The translations under genes and the position numbers were made by a program. Below the pieces are notes generated by a model. The model ran no database searches. It worked only from the letters and a program-made list of their open reading frames with translations, and was not told the DNA's origin. Positions 38,865 through 51,790 of a stretch of 64,000 nt of DNA are shown here, piece after piece. The DNA comes from Drosophila pseudoobscura (lineage: Eukaryota > Arthropoda > Insecta > Diptera > Drosophilidae), in NCBI RefSeq assembly GCF_009870125.1, contig NC_046683.1, positions 4,526,001 through 4,590,000 on the forward strand. The letters run 5' to 3'. Each line of letters opens with the position of its first letter. The first letter of the stretch is position 1.

Positions 38865-41800
38865 TCAGTTGTACTCCTGCTTGGGGAAGTAGTCGGGCAC
38901 GAAGATGTGAATGATGATGCCGGTGGTCATGAGCGCAAAGTAGAAAATGACGGCCACCCACCAGAGGATGCGCTCCCAGCGCCTCACCTCAAGATTGCGC
39001 AGCACCCCGATACCCACCAGCAGTCCGGCCACGGCCCCAGACAAATGCGCCACATAGCCGATCTGGTCGTGCTGATCGGTGAGGTGGCGGTACACAGAGG
39101 TACCCAGATCGGTGAAGCAAAAGACGAGGAAGGCCAGCAGCTGGACTATCGCGTATTCCATCTCCGAGTAGTTCTGCAAGACAAAGCATATCCGTATGGT
39201 TATCGGATCAAAATCGGATCGACCGAATGTCAGAAACACTCACCATTATGATGGTTGCGATATGCGCCGTGATCAAGGCGTAGACACCGCCGGAGGCGCC
39301 GGCCAGAAAGATGCGCGGACTCGTCAGCGATGTGCCCATGGACCCGGCCAGGACGCCGGCCAGATACACCAGCGCCACACGCCACCAGTGATGTACCAGC
39401 TCCAAGGCAATGCCCAGAAATATCTGAATGATCAGGTTCATCATCAGATGCATGATGCCCACGTGGACGAACATGTAGCTAACGAAGCGCCATGCCTCGT
39501 ACCGCTTGTACGGATTGTAGATAAAGAGCGTCGCTGCCGGACCGCTTGTGCTCTCGCCCAGTCGATCGTTGTGGTTGGGATCGTCCCTGTGTGGAGAGAG
39601 GCAGTTTAACAGGTTAACAGGTGAACAATTGAACCGGTGGCATGACAATGGTGGCTGCATACTCACTGAAAATGGATAACATCCACCAGAAACATGATGA
39701 TCTCAATGATCGAGAAGATGACCATGGTGAGGGGCGGCGGGCAGATAGACATTTGCTTCTCGTAGGCACCGTCGGGCTCATCGCCCTCCAGCGGCTTGGG
39801 CGGCGGCACCACATACCGGCAGTATCTGGCCAGGATATTGCGCACCATCCACTTGTGGTGCAGCGACATCGTGTAGAACTCCTCAAAGTCCAGATGCCCA
39901 TTGTTGTCCACATCGCTGCGGCGCAGTATCTGCTCGGCTATATAGGCGGGTATATCCCGGCAGTAGCCGTCCGAAATGAGCTCCTTCAGCTCGTGTGTGC
40001 TGATCAGGCCATCGCGGTCGGAGTCGTGCTGGTAAACAGAAAACAATTGGGAAAGAACCGATTAGTTTCGTGGCATCCCATCCGATCAAAGCAACCAATC
40101 GTATATCAATCATTCCCCAAAACAAATTCAAAAAGTTCGGAGACCCCACCCGGCCCGATCCCAACTATCCCCCAGTTCTTACCAAATTCCCCGTCCGACT
40201 GATTTCAAAATGTCGCCGCTTGAACAGATAACAACCAAACATTTGAGCAGCTTGTTCTCTGGCTGGTCCTGCGACAGCAATGGCAGCGACGAGGAGCTGA
40301 CCCCCCAGCAGGAGTCATCCGGCTTTGGGACCTTCTGCCTTTTGTACCTGGGAATGGCAGTGGTCTTCTTCTGCATCAACAGCCTCACCGACCAACACAC
40401 GGAGCACCAGTCACGCCTCAACAAGAAGAGGCGTCAAAGAGGGCGTTCGGGACGACATCACTCCATCGCTCCACGCAGGCGTCGTCACTCTGTCAGTCCC
40501 CGCAAGCGTCAGGGGAAGGCAACAGAGAAGGACGCGTCGACGCCAGATGTCTGGCATGATCCCTTTGGCCAGGAGGAGGAGGAGAAGGAGAACGAGAAGG
40601 CGAACGAGAAGGAGGATGATCAGCAGCAGGGCGACTGCTTCTTTGACATCCTGTCGGACGATAAATAGAGGTCAAAGCCATAGCCATCGCCAGAGCATCG
40701 CCTGGGTCATCGGGTCTCATACAAAATTTTAAATCCAAATTCAAAGCATAAGCGCCATACAAAATTTTAAATCCAAATTCAAAGAATAGGCGGCACAATA
40801 AATGAACAACAATATAAAAAGCGCACTGCATCATGCCTCATGCAACGTTGATGTGGTAACCCACTGTGACACAACAGCACCGCATTTGGTGCTGGTCGTC
40901 TGTGTCGACTGCAACATATTGTGGCCATATACGGTCCGGTCCGGTCCGGTCTGGTCTCCGGTTCCAGGACCAGGTCACATTGGAATGCTGCAACCAAAAC
41001 GAGGCTAATCAAAATCAAAATTGAAAGCCAGCCAACTGCTGGAAATCCATTCAAATAGATAGAGTGGGAATTCGCAGATGGGTAGCAGGAAACTTCCCCC
41101 GAGATGGAGCACAAGGAGGCAGCTTTTCCTGGTCTTTCCCACATGGTAGTCCAAGAAGCCAAGTCGCCCAGTCCAGAAAGAGAGTGAATGGGGTTTAGTC
41201 ACGCACACACACTCTTAGCCAGTCTTGGCCAGACAGTGGAGGACAATTGTTTTGTTCCAGTACATACATAATACATATGCATACTAAAGACTATTGTATG
41301 TATGTCTGGTTATATCATGAATAGATTGCGTTATTGAATGAAAGCTTAAGGAATGCCACGCCTCTTCTTCTTCTGCTGCTGCTTCTGTTGGGTTTTTTGT
41401 TTTTGCTTCTCTGCCACTTGAATGTTTGCTGGAAGAGAGTCGAGTCGAGTCGATTAGATTGCGAGAGGGAGGGGAGTGGCAGAACGCTGAATCGCTCTGT
41501 GGAATGCCAATCGAAATGCTTTTCGCTTTCTTTCCAGTCTGATTTGGACGGATGTATATCGCATCGGACTGGAGGAGTTTGCTAATGCTAATTTCTGCCA
41601 TCCGAACAGAACGAAGCGGAATAACATTCAAAGAGAAGACAACTTTCTTTAGATGGAAAAAGAACACACACAAAAACTATCTTCGGACACCCGAACCCTC
41701 TGCAACTGACCAGCAGCTATTTTGTTTTTGTTGATTCTAAAAAAATTCTTGAGGCTAGAGTTCCGTTAGCAACAGAATCACCATTCCCCTGAGATCTTAC

Positions 41801-43190
41801 ATTACACGTTCACGCGTGACTGTCAATTTGCCGTTCAGTTTTGCTCTTTTTCAGCATTGACTCGTTTTATTATCGACCTATAATTATCTAAAACTCTGAA
41901 GAACATATTTAATCAAGGATAGCACTGCAGTTTTGTTTGAAATTTATACAGTACAGCCAATCAACCAGGGTATGCATAATATGAACACAAATACCCGACT
42001 ATGGTCGGGACTCCGCACATCCGTTTTGTGGAAGTGATAATAAAACACCAAGCAACAAGAACATGCAAACAGGTGCGAGGAGTTGGCATTGAGAGAGGGG
42101 GGTCAAGGTGACTAACGCCACTTCAATGCCTCCCCTAACATCAGAACAGGCACAGTAACAGCAACAACAATCCACCACCACCGAAAGATAGAACCCGACA
42201 CAAAGCAACCAATAATTTATAACCGGTTCTTTCGCTGCCCCCTGCCCCTCCCTCCACCAACAGCTGTCAGCGATAAGACAACCCCTCTTCCTTCTTCCCT
42301 GCCCCACCCAACCAAATGCTAAGAAAACAGAATGCAACGAATAAAAAAGTGCAGAAGCTTGTGATACCCTTCCGCGTCGATCGTTCTTATGGCAGTAGTT
42401 TCGATCGAACGTTCAAAGGGCTGTGTAATATATGTACATATGTACGAGTATCCATACATGAAACTGCAATTCAAAATATCGCAGAGGGAACTATAAACGA
42501 AAACGTTCTCCCATAGCAACTACTAATAATTTATATACCTACTCCTTGTAGTATAGGGTATTAAAGAAAAAGGGGGAAATCAAAAAACTTCTATGTACAC
42601 ATATATGTTTGCGGTAAATACGCAAGGTGCGAAGTTGAGTGGCAGCCAGGAAAGGAGGAGCCGCCCTCAGCTGAGAGTGGGGAAAGGGTGGACGGACCAC
42701 ATGCAATGCCATGTATGATGATTCATTCATTAATTCACCAACTTTCACCAATGGCAACGCCGGCAACAACAAAAACAAAAAAACCAGAAAAATTTTCAGT
42801 CACACACACACACGAACGAGGAGGTAAGGGGGAAGACGGAGAATCGTTTTGCCGGCTCAAGTGCAGAAAAATTCCCATGGTTTGAGTAATTTTACGAAAT
42901 TCCCCAGAAACAGGTCCCCTATTTCCTGTGCTGTGATCTGTGATGCTTACCTTATCAAATATTTCCCTCATCTTGCGCCGATCCTCTGGCTCCTGCGATA
43001 TTGTCTGATTGAGGGGAATCTCCTCCATGTCGATGGTGTCCTGGCGCAGGGTTTGAGGCCGTGAGGGCGGCGATCTCCGCTCGGGTGGTATATTTGGATA
43101 AAGGCCGTTCTCCACGTCCCGCTGCCGCTGCTGCTGCAGTTGCTGGGCGGGCGTCTGGCTTTGCTGGCGGACCACTGTCTTTACAGGCAT
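38865..43190 (-). CDS. rho-4: Rhomboid-4 intramembrane serine protease with EF-hands
   Basis: Four coding exons: 43190-42951, 40028-39667, 39586-39244 and 39173-38865. Phases agree and give 417 aa. The N-terminal 75 residues are Gln-rich and polar. EF-hand 1 spans the first intron (KMREIFDK | HDSDRDGLISTHE) and EF-hand 2 is DVDNNGHLDFEE. Next come a transmembrane segment, the rhomboid signature RFVSYMFVHVGIMHLMMN, the catalytic GASGG serine, and the catalytic His in HLSGAVAGLL, ending VPDYFPKQEYN. Rhomboids cleave membrane proteins within the bilayer; the EF-hands suggest calcium control. The first coding intron is 2922 nt and contains another gene on the opposite strand. Confidence 0.93.
40210..40668 (+). 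CDS. Nested single-exon gene, 152 aa, one membrane segment
   Basis: ATG 40210 to TAG 40668 inside rho-4 intron 1, opposite strand. N-terminus polar (MSPLEQITTKHLSSLFSGW), a hydrophobic stretch around residues 38-58 (GTFCLLYLGMAVVFFCINSL), then a strongly basic Arg/Ser/His segment (RRQRGRSGRHH, APRRRRHS) and an acidic Glu/Asp tail ending DCFFDILSDDK. AATAAA lies at about 40797. The clean N-to-C layout and poly(A) signal support a real gene. No family recognised; the basic-then-acidic tail next to one transmembrane segment suggests a small membrane-anchored protein. Its start lies about 180 nt from a rho-4 exon. Confidence 0.65.
   Translation: MSPLEQITTKHLSSLFSGWSCDSNGSDEELTPQQESSGFGTFCLLYLGMAVVFFCINSLTDQHTEHQSRLNKKRRQRGRSGRHHSIAPRRRRHSVSPRKRQGKATEKDASTPDVWHDPFGQEEEEKENEKANEKEDDQQQGDCFFDILSDDK
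40718..40784. repeat. Exact 29-nt direct duplication
   Basis: Two identical 29-nt copies (40718-40746 and 40756-40784, starting CATACAAAATTTTAAATCC) with a 9-nt spacer, in the 3' UTR of the nested gene. Confidence 0.95.
40798..42950 (-). other. Remainder of rho-4 intron 1
   Basis: No further gene supported. A sequence at 42531-42562 (TATACCTACTCCTTGTAGTA then TAGGGTATTA) resembles the end of a DINE-1-type element. A CA tract lies at 42801-42812. Confidence 0.5.
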
Positions 43191-43582
43191 GGTGGTGTAG
43201 GGGGATCTCTCAATGCGTTGTGGTCGATCGATGAGCTTTTGCGAGGATCAGCAGGACCAGAAGAAGTAAAGTTCCAATTGGGCCGTTCGAATGTAAGACT
43301 TAAATTCAATTACAATTTCTGTTGCGGACTCATGCTCGCAGTTTGATTTGCGATAAGATTAACATTCGGCCATAAAAAGTAAGGTGTATAAAGCCAGAAC
43401 GCTCACACATACACACACACACACGCCAGAAAAATCGGCTAATGGACAGGTAGCGATGCCGCTTAGCCCGTAACCAAAAAAAAACTACAACAAAAAATGG
43501 TCCAACCCGCGAAAACCACAACCGTTCCGAGCGAGAAATATTAACAAATTAGAGATGCATATGTGATGCTCCTATGTTGTTT

Positions 43583-43590
43583 ATATCGAT
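43583..43590. promoter_or_regulatory. DRE (TATCGATA)
   Basis: Perfect DNA-replication-related element about 390 nt upstream of the rho-4 start codon, in the divergent rho-4/UbcE2H interval. Bound by DREF in flies. A near match, TATATCGATGTA, follows at about 43630. Confidence 0.5.
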
Positions 43591-43910
43591 ATATGGATGA
43601 TATGATTTTTGGCGGCTTGGAAAAATATCTATATCGATGTATTTGTGCGATCACTTATTGCAGGTGCACATATTATTGTGTTGGCTACAAATAAATAAAT
43701 CATACTAGTTAGACTTCATCCCTAGAGCCACTGCCAGGTGAGTGCAAGCAGCTGTCATGAGACAGGATGAAGTCCTCCTGGAGGATCTGGTTGCTGGGAA
43801 GGAAGTGTCGTCCGCGTAGGATGCAAAGTTAGATTCTTTTTATTTTATTTTAACAAACACGATATATGTATTTTGGCGCGACAATATTGGCTCTAGTCGA
43901 ATGCAACACC

Positions 43911-43918
43911 TATCGATA
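43911..43918. promoter_or_regulatory. DRE (TATCGATA), probable UbcE2H promoter
   Basis: Perfect palindromic DRE followed on the + strand by several GTATCGAT half-like sites (43966-43974, 44147-44154) and a presumptive 5' UTR. A GT donor at 44269 (ATAAAAG|GTATTA) would fit a noncoding first exon of UbcE2H. Confidence 0.45.
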
Positions 43919-44268
43919 GGCCTGGCCCCTTAAATCACCCCTGAAGGTACGAGTACAATATCAATGTATCGATACAGGGCAGCCGCCCCCAAATAGGTAT
44001 GGCACCGATAGCGACGCAGTACATTTTTAAATGTTGAGCAATAAAAAATAACAAAGACCCCAGCAATCGTCGTGACTGCGCGGACAAAGGGGAAAGACGT
44101 GGAAAAATGCAGAGATCGCGGCCAGTGCATTTAACAATGTGGAGAAGTATCGATGCGTAAAAAACCAAATGCGGCAGCCCCAGCCATCAAGACCCACGCC
44201 AACACCTCAATAGAAAAAGTAGCAGCAACAGCCAACAAAAATATATAACAGAGAAATCAAAATAAAAG

Positions 44269-47200
44269 GTATTACGAGATGTGTGCAGCGTGTGTGTGTG
44301 TATTTTCTTAATGGAATATATGTAAATACAGTACTTAAATGAAACTCTTTAACTGTATTATTAAAAAATAATAATTCTTGTCCCCCTGTATTGTGTCTGT
44401 GAGTGTGTACAATTCCCTTGGGTCGGTGTATCAATGCTAAGGAAGTGTGCGATAGTGATGGGTCGCCGCCGCCACTCAGCTGTGAATGTTTTCGTTTGTT
44501 TTTTTTGTTTAAAAAAAAGTGCAAAGTTATATTTGTATATTTCAGTTTTTCAATTCTCTATTGTTTCTATGGACGTGAGAATGTGTATTTCATGTCTAAT
44601 AACATTAAAAAGCAGTATCCTCCACTCAAATTGAATTTACTTTGTGTTGTTGCCATTGTCCCTCCCCTATTTGTTAGAGCTCTAACTCCCCAACCATTAC
44701 CATATACTACGCACTTTGGTTTTGGCCCCGTTTATTGCGTTGTGCTTACCGATTTCTTTCTGTTTTTCGTTTTGCATTTGCTTTTGCGTTTTAAATCTTA
44801 TCAGCAATACGACACATGCATAAATAAATATGTATGTATATGATCATGTGTCGTGTTTCTTTCACACCGTTCTCAACTGCCGTTTGGCCTTAGCCCATAT
44901 ATGCGTGTATGTGTGTGTGTATTTCCCCTCCATAAGCGAAAACCCCTTATCAAACAGCCATGCCCCACTCTCCACACATCATCAGCTCTCATACCACACC
45001 ACCAACTAAGCAAAAAAACTTGAATATATACACATGCATATACGCAGTCAACGACCGCACTCTTTTGTGTCCTGCGTTTACGCTGACTGTGGTAGTTGTG
45101 GGTGGTTGTGTCTAACATGCTCGAGCATACATACGTACGCTCATCCATTGGGAAACGATTTTCGCAGGAATGGAATCCTAGTTGTCCCAGCATATGACCT
45201 CGTTAGCTTTTGTCCTTAAATCAATTACCCCCAATGAAGGGACGTGGGTGTACATACCTTAATGGGTTCGTGGTGCATATACTCATGTGGATGCCTGGAG
45301 AGCCTGTGAATATGAGACTGTCATTATTTTGACAATGCGAAAGGGCATGAAGTCTTCGACTTTTCAGTGTTGTTCGTAAATCATTATTTCCTCATTTCTT
45401 TTCTCTAGCTTGTTTCATTTGCATTTGCTTTTGGTTTTTGCCTTTGCTGCATTTTGGTTCTCTCATCCATATGTATGCTTATGTGTGTGTGCGTGCCTGT
45501 GTGTTTGGTTTACAGCTGCTGCTGCTGCTGCTGCTGCTACTGCTACTGCTAGCTGTCGCTGTCCTTGATTATAGCTTTTCTTAGCTTTGGCAGAATCATG
45601 TTGTTGGTTTTGCTGCTGCCTTTTGCTTCGCTGCTTCTGCTTGTGCGCTTTTTTCCGTCTAATTTGTTGTTTCTGCTGCTATCGCTTTGGCTTTTGGCGC
45701 TCGCTTTGTTATTATGATTTTGCTTTTGTACATTTGGTGGGTGTGAAGGGTAAGGTAAGCGCGTGGGGAAGCAAGCAAGCACTTTGCACTGCACTGCGCT
45801 CTGCCCTCAGCACTGGTTGCTCTCTCTGACACTCTCTCGTGCTCTCTTTCGTGGCTGTGCGCGCTGCCATGGTACATCAAAAAAAGAGTATGTACCACCT
45901 TCTGATTGTGACGTTCTCTTTTTTCGCGTTGCTATTCATTGTGATTTGTATCCCTCTTAGCATTCGTTCTCTGTTTATTTTGTGGTTACCTTTGCACGGA
46001 AAGCTTTGTTCTAAAACTCAAACCGTTAATCATCTCTCAAAATTATCGAGCCAAATTCGGCATTAATTCACATATTTATGCACAGATCAGAGCTCCAATC
46101 GTGATGGAATTGGTTCGACCAATGGTTCCACTCGCCATGCTTCGCAGTTATTTATATGTACATATGTATGTATACTAAAGAACTTAAAACTTTTACTCGT
46201 CTCCAAATACTAGTCTCCGAAAATGTACAATGCTAAAATCGGTTTTTTCATGGAAAAGACCATGGATATCATTGAATCTTAGAAGCCTAGGATATTGAAC
46301 ATGTTTTGAAAATTGTCAAAATTATATTACAATTTTAATATTCTCCTTCTATCCGATTAGCAAAGATATTTTTTTGTTATAAATAAACGCTTTATATTTT
46401 CCAAAAACTATCCCTAGTTTCCAATCGAATTGTATTATTTCTGAGAGTTGTACTCTAAGTTTGCTCGACATGTATTAGTGCTTGCCGGCATCTGTGGGGA
46501 AAATCGAAAACAGGTTTGGATGACACTCACCTTTAATTGAATATACCGTGCGCGTTGCTCTCCCGTTCGGTGCTTTTCTTCACTTCTTAGGCTGCTCGCT
46601 CGCTGCTCTCAGAGGCGCTGCTCTGCCTCTGCCAGTGTCTCTGCTCCACTCAGCTCTGCTCGCTGGGGGCTTCAGCTCAGATGCCATTTAATTTTCAGTT
46701 ACTAGTTGAAGTAGACAACAAAACAAGAAAGAGCACCAAAAAGAAGAAATATATATGTACATATGTAAGTGCAGGCCAAACCAAAAGGGAGGCACAACAA
46801 AACTAGGAACAGCAGTAGTCGCAATTAAATGTAGAACTCCAAAAATCCACTGTAAAACAAATCCATATACATCCATACATACATATGTGACTGTCCTCCA
46901 TGTGCTGTGTGTTTGTGCAAAAGAAAAAACAGTTATAAACTTTCAAACGGTAGTGCGCGATAAATTATTGAATAGCTCTTTCCTGTTTATATTTTATTGT
47001 GAAATATTTCAAAAATATAAGCAGAGGCAAAGAGCGAGAGAGAGACGGCAAATGCTTCAATTTGCAGCTGACTCTCATTTTGGGATGACTCTCATTGTTA
47101 TTGCTGTTGACGATCTTCCATGTGACAAGAGAACCGTGGGCGCATCTCGCACACATAAAAGTCATACATATACATACATACATATATGCACATACGTAGG

Positions 47201-48728
47201 TATATATGTATGTAGATATGTATGTATACGCAAGAGCCAAAAGACAAATGTCTGACAAAAGCAACGCAAGCAACAAAAACAACAACAACAACAACACCAG
47301 AAGCAGCCCCACTGTGGAGCCTAAACAACCTACAGTATTACTTCGGTGCCCAAAACCAATTCACCACACAAGCAAATCGAAAGAGAATTTCACAGTTTTT
47401 GTGTGTTTTCCGATCGAAGCCAGACCGTGGAGCATGCAGTGGCATAGACGATAGAGATAGGAATAGAGGCACAGATAGTCATAGGGAGCGAACAAGTGAG
47501 CGTGAGAGAAACAGCAAGTGAGAGCGGAGAGGGTCAAAGTAAAAGCAGAATTAGCTCATCCAACAGTCTGACAGAGAGAGAGAGAGAGAGAAAATGATAG
47601 AGAGGAGACAACACAGTAAAAGTGCATGGGCACAGTGGGGCGTGTTAGCTTTTTGTTGCTTGTCGATACAAGAAAATAGTAATTTTCCAAGTGAAATCAT
47701 TTTAGCGGCTCTTACATGACAATCTCTACATTATACACTGACGATTTTCGGTAAAACAAAAACACCCAGATATGAACATCTTGACCAAATGAACCCACCT
47801 TCCTAATTGTGACTGTGCTCCATGATAAAATCTAGAAGACATACCATTGCGGGTGTGTAACAATAGAACTTAGCCTTGAGTGTCGACTGGGTCCAGCTGA
47901 ACAGCTGTAGCCCACTGTACATTGTTGATTTCAAGATGATTTTTGGGGTTGACTCAAGCTGGTTTTCTCTGCCCAGCTCTCTCGCTCTCTCCAACTCTCT
48001 CGCATTTCTCTTTCAAGCAACAACATTAAACAGCTGAGCTTGTTTGAAAACAACAGTCAACCATCCCGTTCCGTCCGACCCTCTCGGTATGGGTGCGCCC
48101 TGAAAATGGGGCCAGAGGCAGATGACGACTATATGACGGCACCAGAAGCTCTCGCGTAAGGACAGCAGTCATAGGCCATAAAGAAATGCATGCTGAGAGC
48201 TTGCCCAAAATTAACAGTAACGTAACTGTGGGGGCACACTGAGCGCTGCGGCATCCCCGAAGTATGCAACACGGGGATATTTGTGAAAAATAAACGGAAT
48301 TAGGGAGACCTTCCATTGAAGGACAACCAATTGCCAAATGGCAACGACGCAGTAGGTCCTCGCGGGAAAGAGAGGGATGCTGCTAGGCTGTTGTGAGAGG
48401 CTGTTGGAAAGGGGGGTGTCTGTGGAAATGGAAAGGAGAGCGACGTCACAGATGGCTGACATAGTTTCCTCAGTTAGGCCACGTGCATTCCTATGGGTGG
48501 ACACGTGTGGGTGTGGGTGTGTGTGAGCAAAAGTTGGGTCTTGAATGACCTAGATAATAGAGTGGAGTGAATACATATTAATAAATACATACATATGAAC
48601 ATACATGTGTAAGTGGTCTTGCCAATAGCTACTTGTACTGCAAAACAACTAAAATTTTAATGAATCCCTTTATACCCCCAAAAGGAAAAATTTTCACATA
48701 CTCAAATTGTTCTCTCTCGCTCTTTCAG
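44269..48728 (+). other. Probable long 5' UTR intron of UbcE2H
   Basis: Ends at a strong acceptor (TCTCTCTCGCTCTTTCAG, 48711-48728) upstream of the UbcE2H coding exon. Contents: CTG/CTA trinucleotide repeats at 45517-45549, a CTCTGC/GCTCTG-rich stretch at 46588-46680, GTAC/TATG repeats near 46750 and 47165-47230, and a GA tract at 47573-47592. ORFs of up to 166 codons are low-complexity and not supported. Confidence 0.45.
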
Positions 48729-49057
48729 GCAGCAGCCCCTTTGCGACGTTTCTGATTGCGCTGGATTGTGTGTGTGAGAGTTGACGTATGCGGATGAAGG
48801 AGCCGTGCAACAGGAAACGGAAAGAAGGAGAATAACACCACAAACGGGAACCGGAACAGCAATAAAAACATTTACAATATACAACAAATACAAAGATAGA
48901 AAGAAACAAAGAAACAAATACACAAACACCGCCTTAGCCTTAGTAAAATACAACGACAAGAAGAGGACAAGAGATCGAGATCGACCTCAGCAAAAGCACT
49001 ATCTTAACCTTATCAAATCCAAAATTCAAAAGTCAATCAAAAGCTAAAGCTACAAAT

Positions 49058-49609
49058 ATGTCGTCACCCAGTGCTGGAAAGCGTCGCATGGACAATGACG
49101 TGATCAAACTGATTGAATCAAAACACGAGGTCACCATTCTCGGGGGCCTCAACGAGTTCCATGTGAAATTCTTTGGCCCGTCGGAAACACCCTACGAGGG
49201 CGGTGTGTGGAAGGTTCGCGTCTATCTGCCGGATAACTATCCCTTCAAGTCGCCGAGCATTGGGTTCGTGAACAAGATCTACCATCCGAACATTGACGAG
49301 TCGTCTGGCACGGTCTGTCTAGATGTGATCAATCAGGCCTGGACGGCCCTGTACGACCTATCGAACATATTCGAGTCGTTTTTGCCGCAGCTGCTCACAT
49401 ATCCGAATCCGGTGGATCCGCTCAATCGGGATGCCGCCGCCCTGTACCTGCACGAGCCGGAAGAGTACCATCGCAAGGTGGCCGACTATGTGCAACGCTA
49501 TGCCACCGAGGATGCGCTGCGGGCGGCGCAACAGGAGCGAGAGAGCAGCGATAGCGAGTCGAGCATGTCCGACTACAGTGAGGATGAGGCCCGGGACATG
49601 GAGTTATAA
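49058..49609 (+). CDS. UbcE2H: UbcE2H, ubiquitin-conjugating enzyme E2 H
   Basis: Single coding exon, 183 aa, the same length as human UBE2H. It starts [20 protein letters not shown]. The UBC fold covers residues about 1-150, with the HPN motif (YHPNIDESS) and active-site Cys in [12 protein letters not shown] (residue 87). The C-terminal tail is acidic and Ser-rich ([20 protein letters not shown]), as in this family. E2 H accepts ubiquitin from E1 and works with the CTLH/GID ligase. The coding exon lies 329 nt after a strong 3' splice site, so the 5' UTR is spliced. All key residues intact. Confidence 0.97.
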   Translation: MSSPSAGKRRMDNDVIKLIESKHEVTILGGLNEFHVKFFGPSETPYEGGVWKVRVYLPDNYPFKSPSIGFVNKIYHPNIDESSGTVCLDVINQAWTALYDLSNIFESFLPQLLTYPNPVDPLNRDAAALYLHEPEEYHRKVADYVQRYATEDALRAAQQERESSDSESSMSDYSEDEARDMEL

Positions 49610-49786
49610 TATCGGTTTAACTCTAATCAAATACCATTAACATTAACGACAAATGCCTAATACTAATGCTTTAGCGCAGCTCTTCTCTCTCTCTCTCTCT
49701 CTCGCTCTGCATCTCTCCCTTTTTGAGTATGACGATGACGATCTTTCAAACCAGCAAATCAACAGCAAACGGCAACAAAATTATAA

Positions 49787-49825
<39 letters not shown>

Positions 49826-51790
49826 AATGATAATTGAATTTTAAGATAGAGAGTGAGGCGACAATGCACATGCATACCATATGTATGTATATATATATAT
49901 ATACATATATATACAACATATATAAATATATATATATATATATACATAAATTTATATTTATTAATGTAAGCGCAAACAAAACAAGATTTGAAAACTCTTA
50001 GTTAAGCCATTTAGTAGCTGATAAAAAACAAAAAACAAAACGATGACAAAGAAACGTCTAAGATCTGACCAGGGAGTAAAGGATCTCGTATCGAAACAGA
50101 AACGGAAACGGAAAGGATCAGTTACGAAAAGAACATAACGGAGCGGAGTATCAATATTAAATGGAATGAAATGGTTCTAATAAGTAAAGTACACACGCAA
50201 TACAATGTCGGGGAGTAAGGCCGAGTCGGGGCCAGACAGACACAAAGGCAACAACAACAAAAATAGTGGATCAAAATAAAATAACTGAAATCGGAACAAA
50301 TCGGATAATGATGAAACAAAAATTGCTTTTGGCCTTGGTCTGGCACTAAACAGACGATGACGATAACCATAACCATAAACGATAAACGATAAAGGAGAAC
50401 GGATAACGGATAACGAGGACGAGGCCCGATCTTTCAAAATATAGCAATTAAGCAGTGCAAGAAGTGCAAACGTATCGAGATGAAATACAGTTACCACCAT
50501 CCACAGCAAGTTCTGTATCATTATCCCACATCGCATCCCCCAAAGGCCCCACAAAACCCAGATAGTATATTTTAACGTAACCCCCGTAAAAGGATTGCTT
50601 CTGAGTACGAGTAGATCAACGAAGTGTGCGAGTATTTTAAAATTTATGTTAACTTGCTTGTGTTTTGGTTTGCCTTATTGGCGCCATCATCTTATAGGAC
50701 TTTCCAATTCAACACAATTCGCAATATAGTTATACAAAACGTATAGACGTACTCGTATGTAGAAAGCAAATGAAACTTTAATGTTGAAAAGTGAAAATTG
50801 AAAGTTGAGAGCCCAAAACGCAGAATCCAATCTGACTTAGCAGCCTTGGCCCTGCCCGAAAAGTAAATGATCGTAAGCGTACATAGAACTAGTAGACAAC
50901 CAAGACAAATCCTAAAAGAATTGAAGCATTATGAGATACAAATAAACGTTGCAGTTCTTTTCTTGTTAATTAATATTATCATACGGTTATTATGTAATGT
51001 TTTAAAATAGGATTCTAATTGAGCGTGTAATTAAATGCAATAACTTTTATGCCTAACTTATGCCACCTGTGTTTAAGCCAAAACAAAATCGGTTTTTTAT
51101 TGCGTATTGAGTATTTATTGTTTTTCCTTGAGTTGGGGTCCAAAACGAACATGCGGGAGATTTCCCTCTCTCTATATCTCTCTATCCCTCAATCCCTCTC
51201 ATTGTTTTGAATCATGTGCAGTGCTGTGCTGTGCCCTTTGTGCTTGATACGGGCTTGATCAGCACAGCACACAATGGATTCAATGGAAAATGCAGTGCAG
51301 TGCAGTGCAGTGTAGTACAGGGGCTTGAAATCAAATCAAAGTGCATCGCGAGTCAGAGATGATGAGCTGAGCGACATATACATACAATAGCTACGTATAT
51401 AGGCATTACCGATCGATCTACTGTACTATTTAGGTAGTAGTATTACTAACTAGCACTACGAACCGTATGTATAACCATATTTTAGGCCTAAGTTTACACT
51501 AAAAGCTGAACAATTAATGAGTGCACATGTAATCTGGTGATTGTATACACAATATACCTACAAAATATATGATATCTATCAGAAAATACAATAATTGAAA
51601 TGTAATTGAAAGCAATCGAGACCGAAGTCAGTGGGTAGGTTAAAGGCAGTCAGTGTCAGTCGGCGGGAGGGATCAATAACGCATATACATATATCCTTAA
51701 AAACAAAAAAAAACCAAATGTTGTTACAGAGAAATATAAATCTAACAAATAATAGAAAGGAAATTGAAATAAATGCAAATAAAATCTTCG
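49610..51790 (+). other. UbcE2H 3' UTR, AT-rich
   Basis: Long 3' flank with TA microsatellites (49786-49823, 49890-49944), a TC tract (49685-49702), and AATAAA signals near 50940 and 51767-51784. A GTGCTGTGC / GCACAGCAC inverted repeat sits at about 51221-51271, followed by GCAGT repeats (51293-51312). No second gene seen. Confidence 0.6.

Noticed and set aside
40179-40424. Minus ORF adjoining rho-4 exon 2, with RRHFEISRTGNL before a GTAAGA donor
   Set aside because: It first looked like the rho-4 start exon, but the exon at 43190-42951 completes EF-hand 1 exactly and in phase, and this ORF is antisense to the nested gene.
46755-47255. 166-codon ORF in the UbcE2H intron
   Set aside because: Runs through TATG/CATA repeats that are open by composition; starts without a gene-like context.
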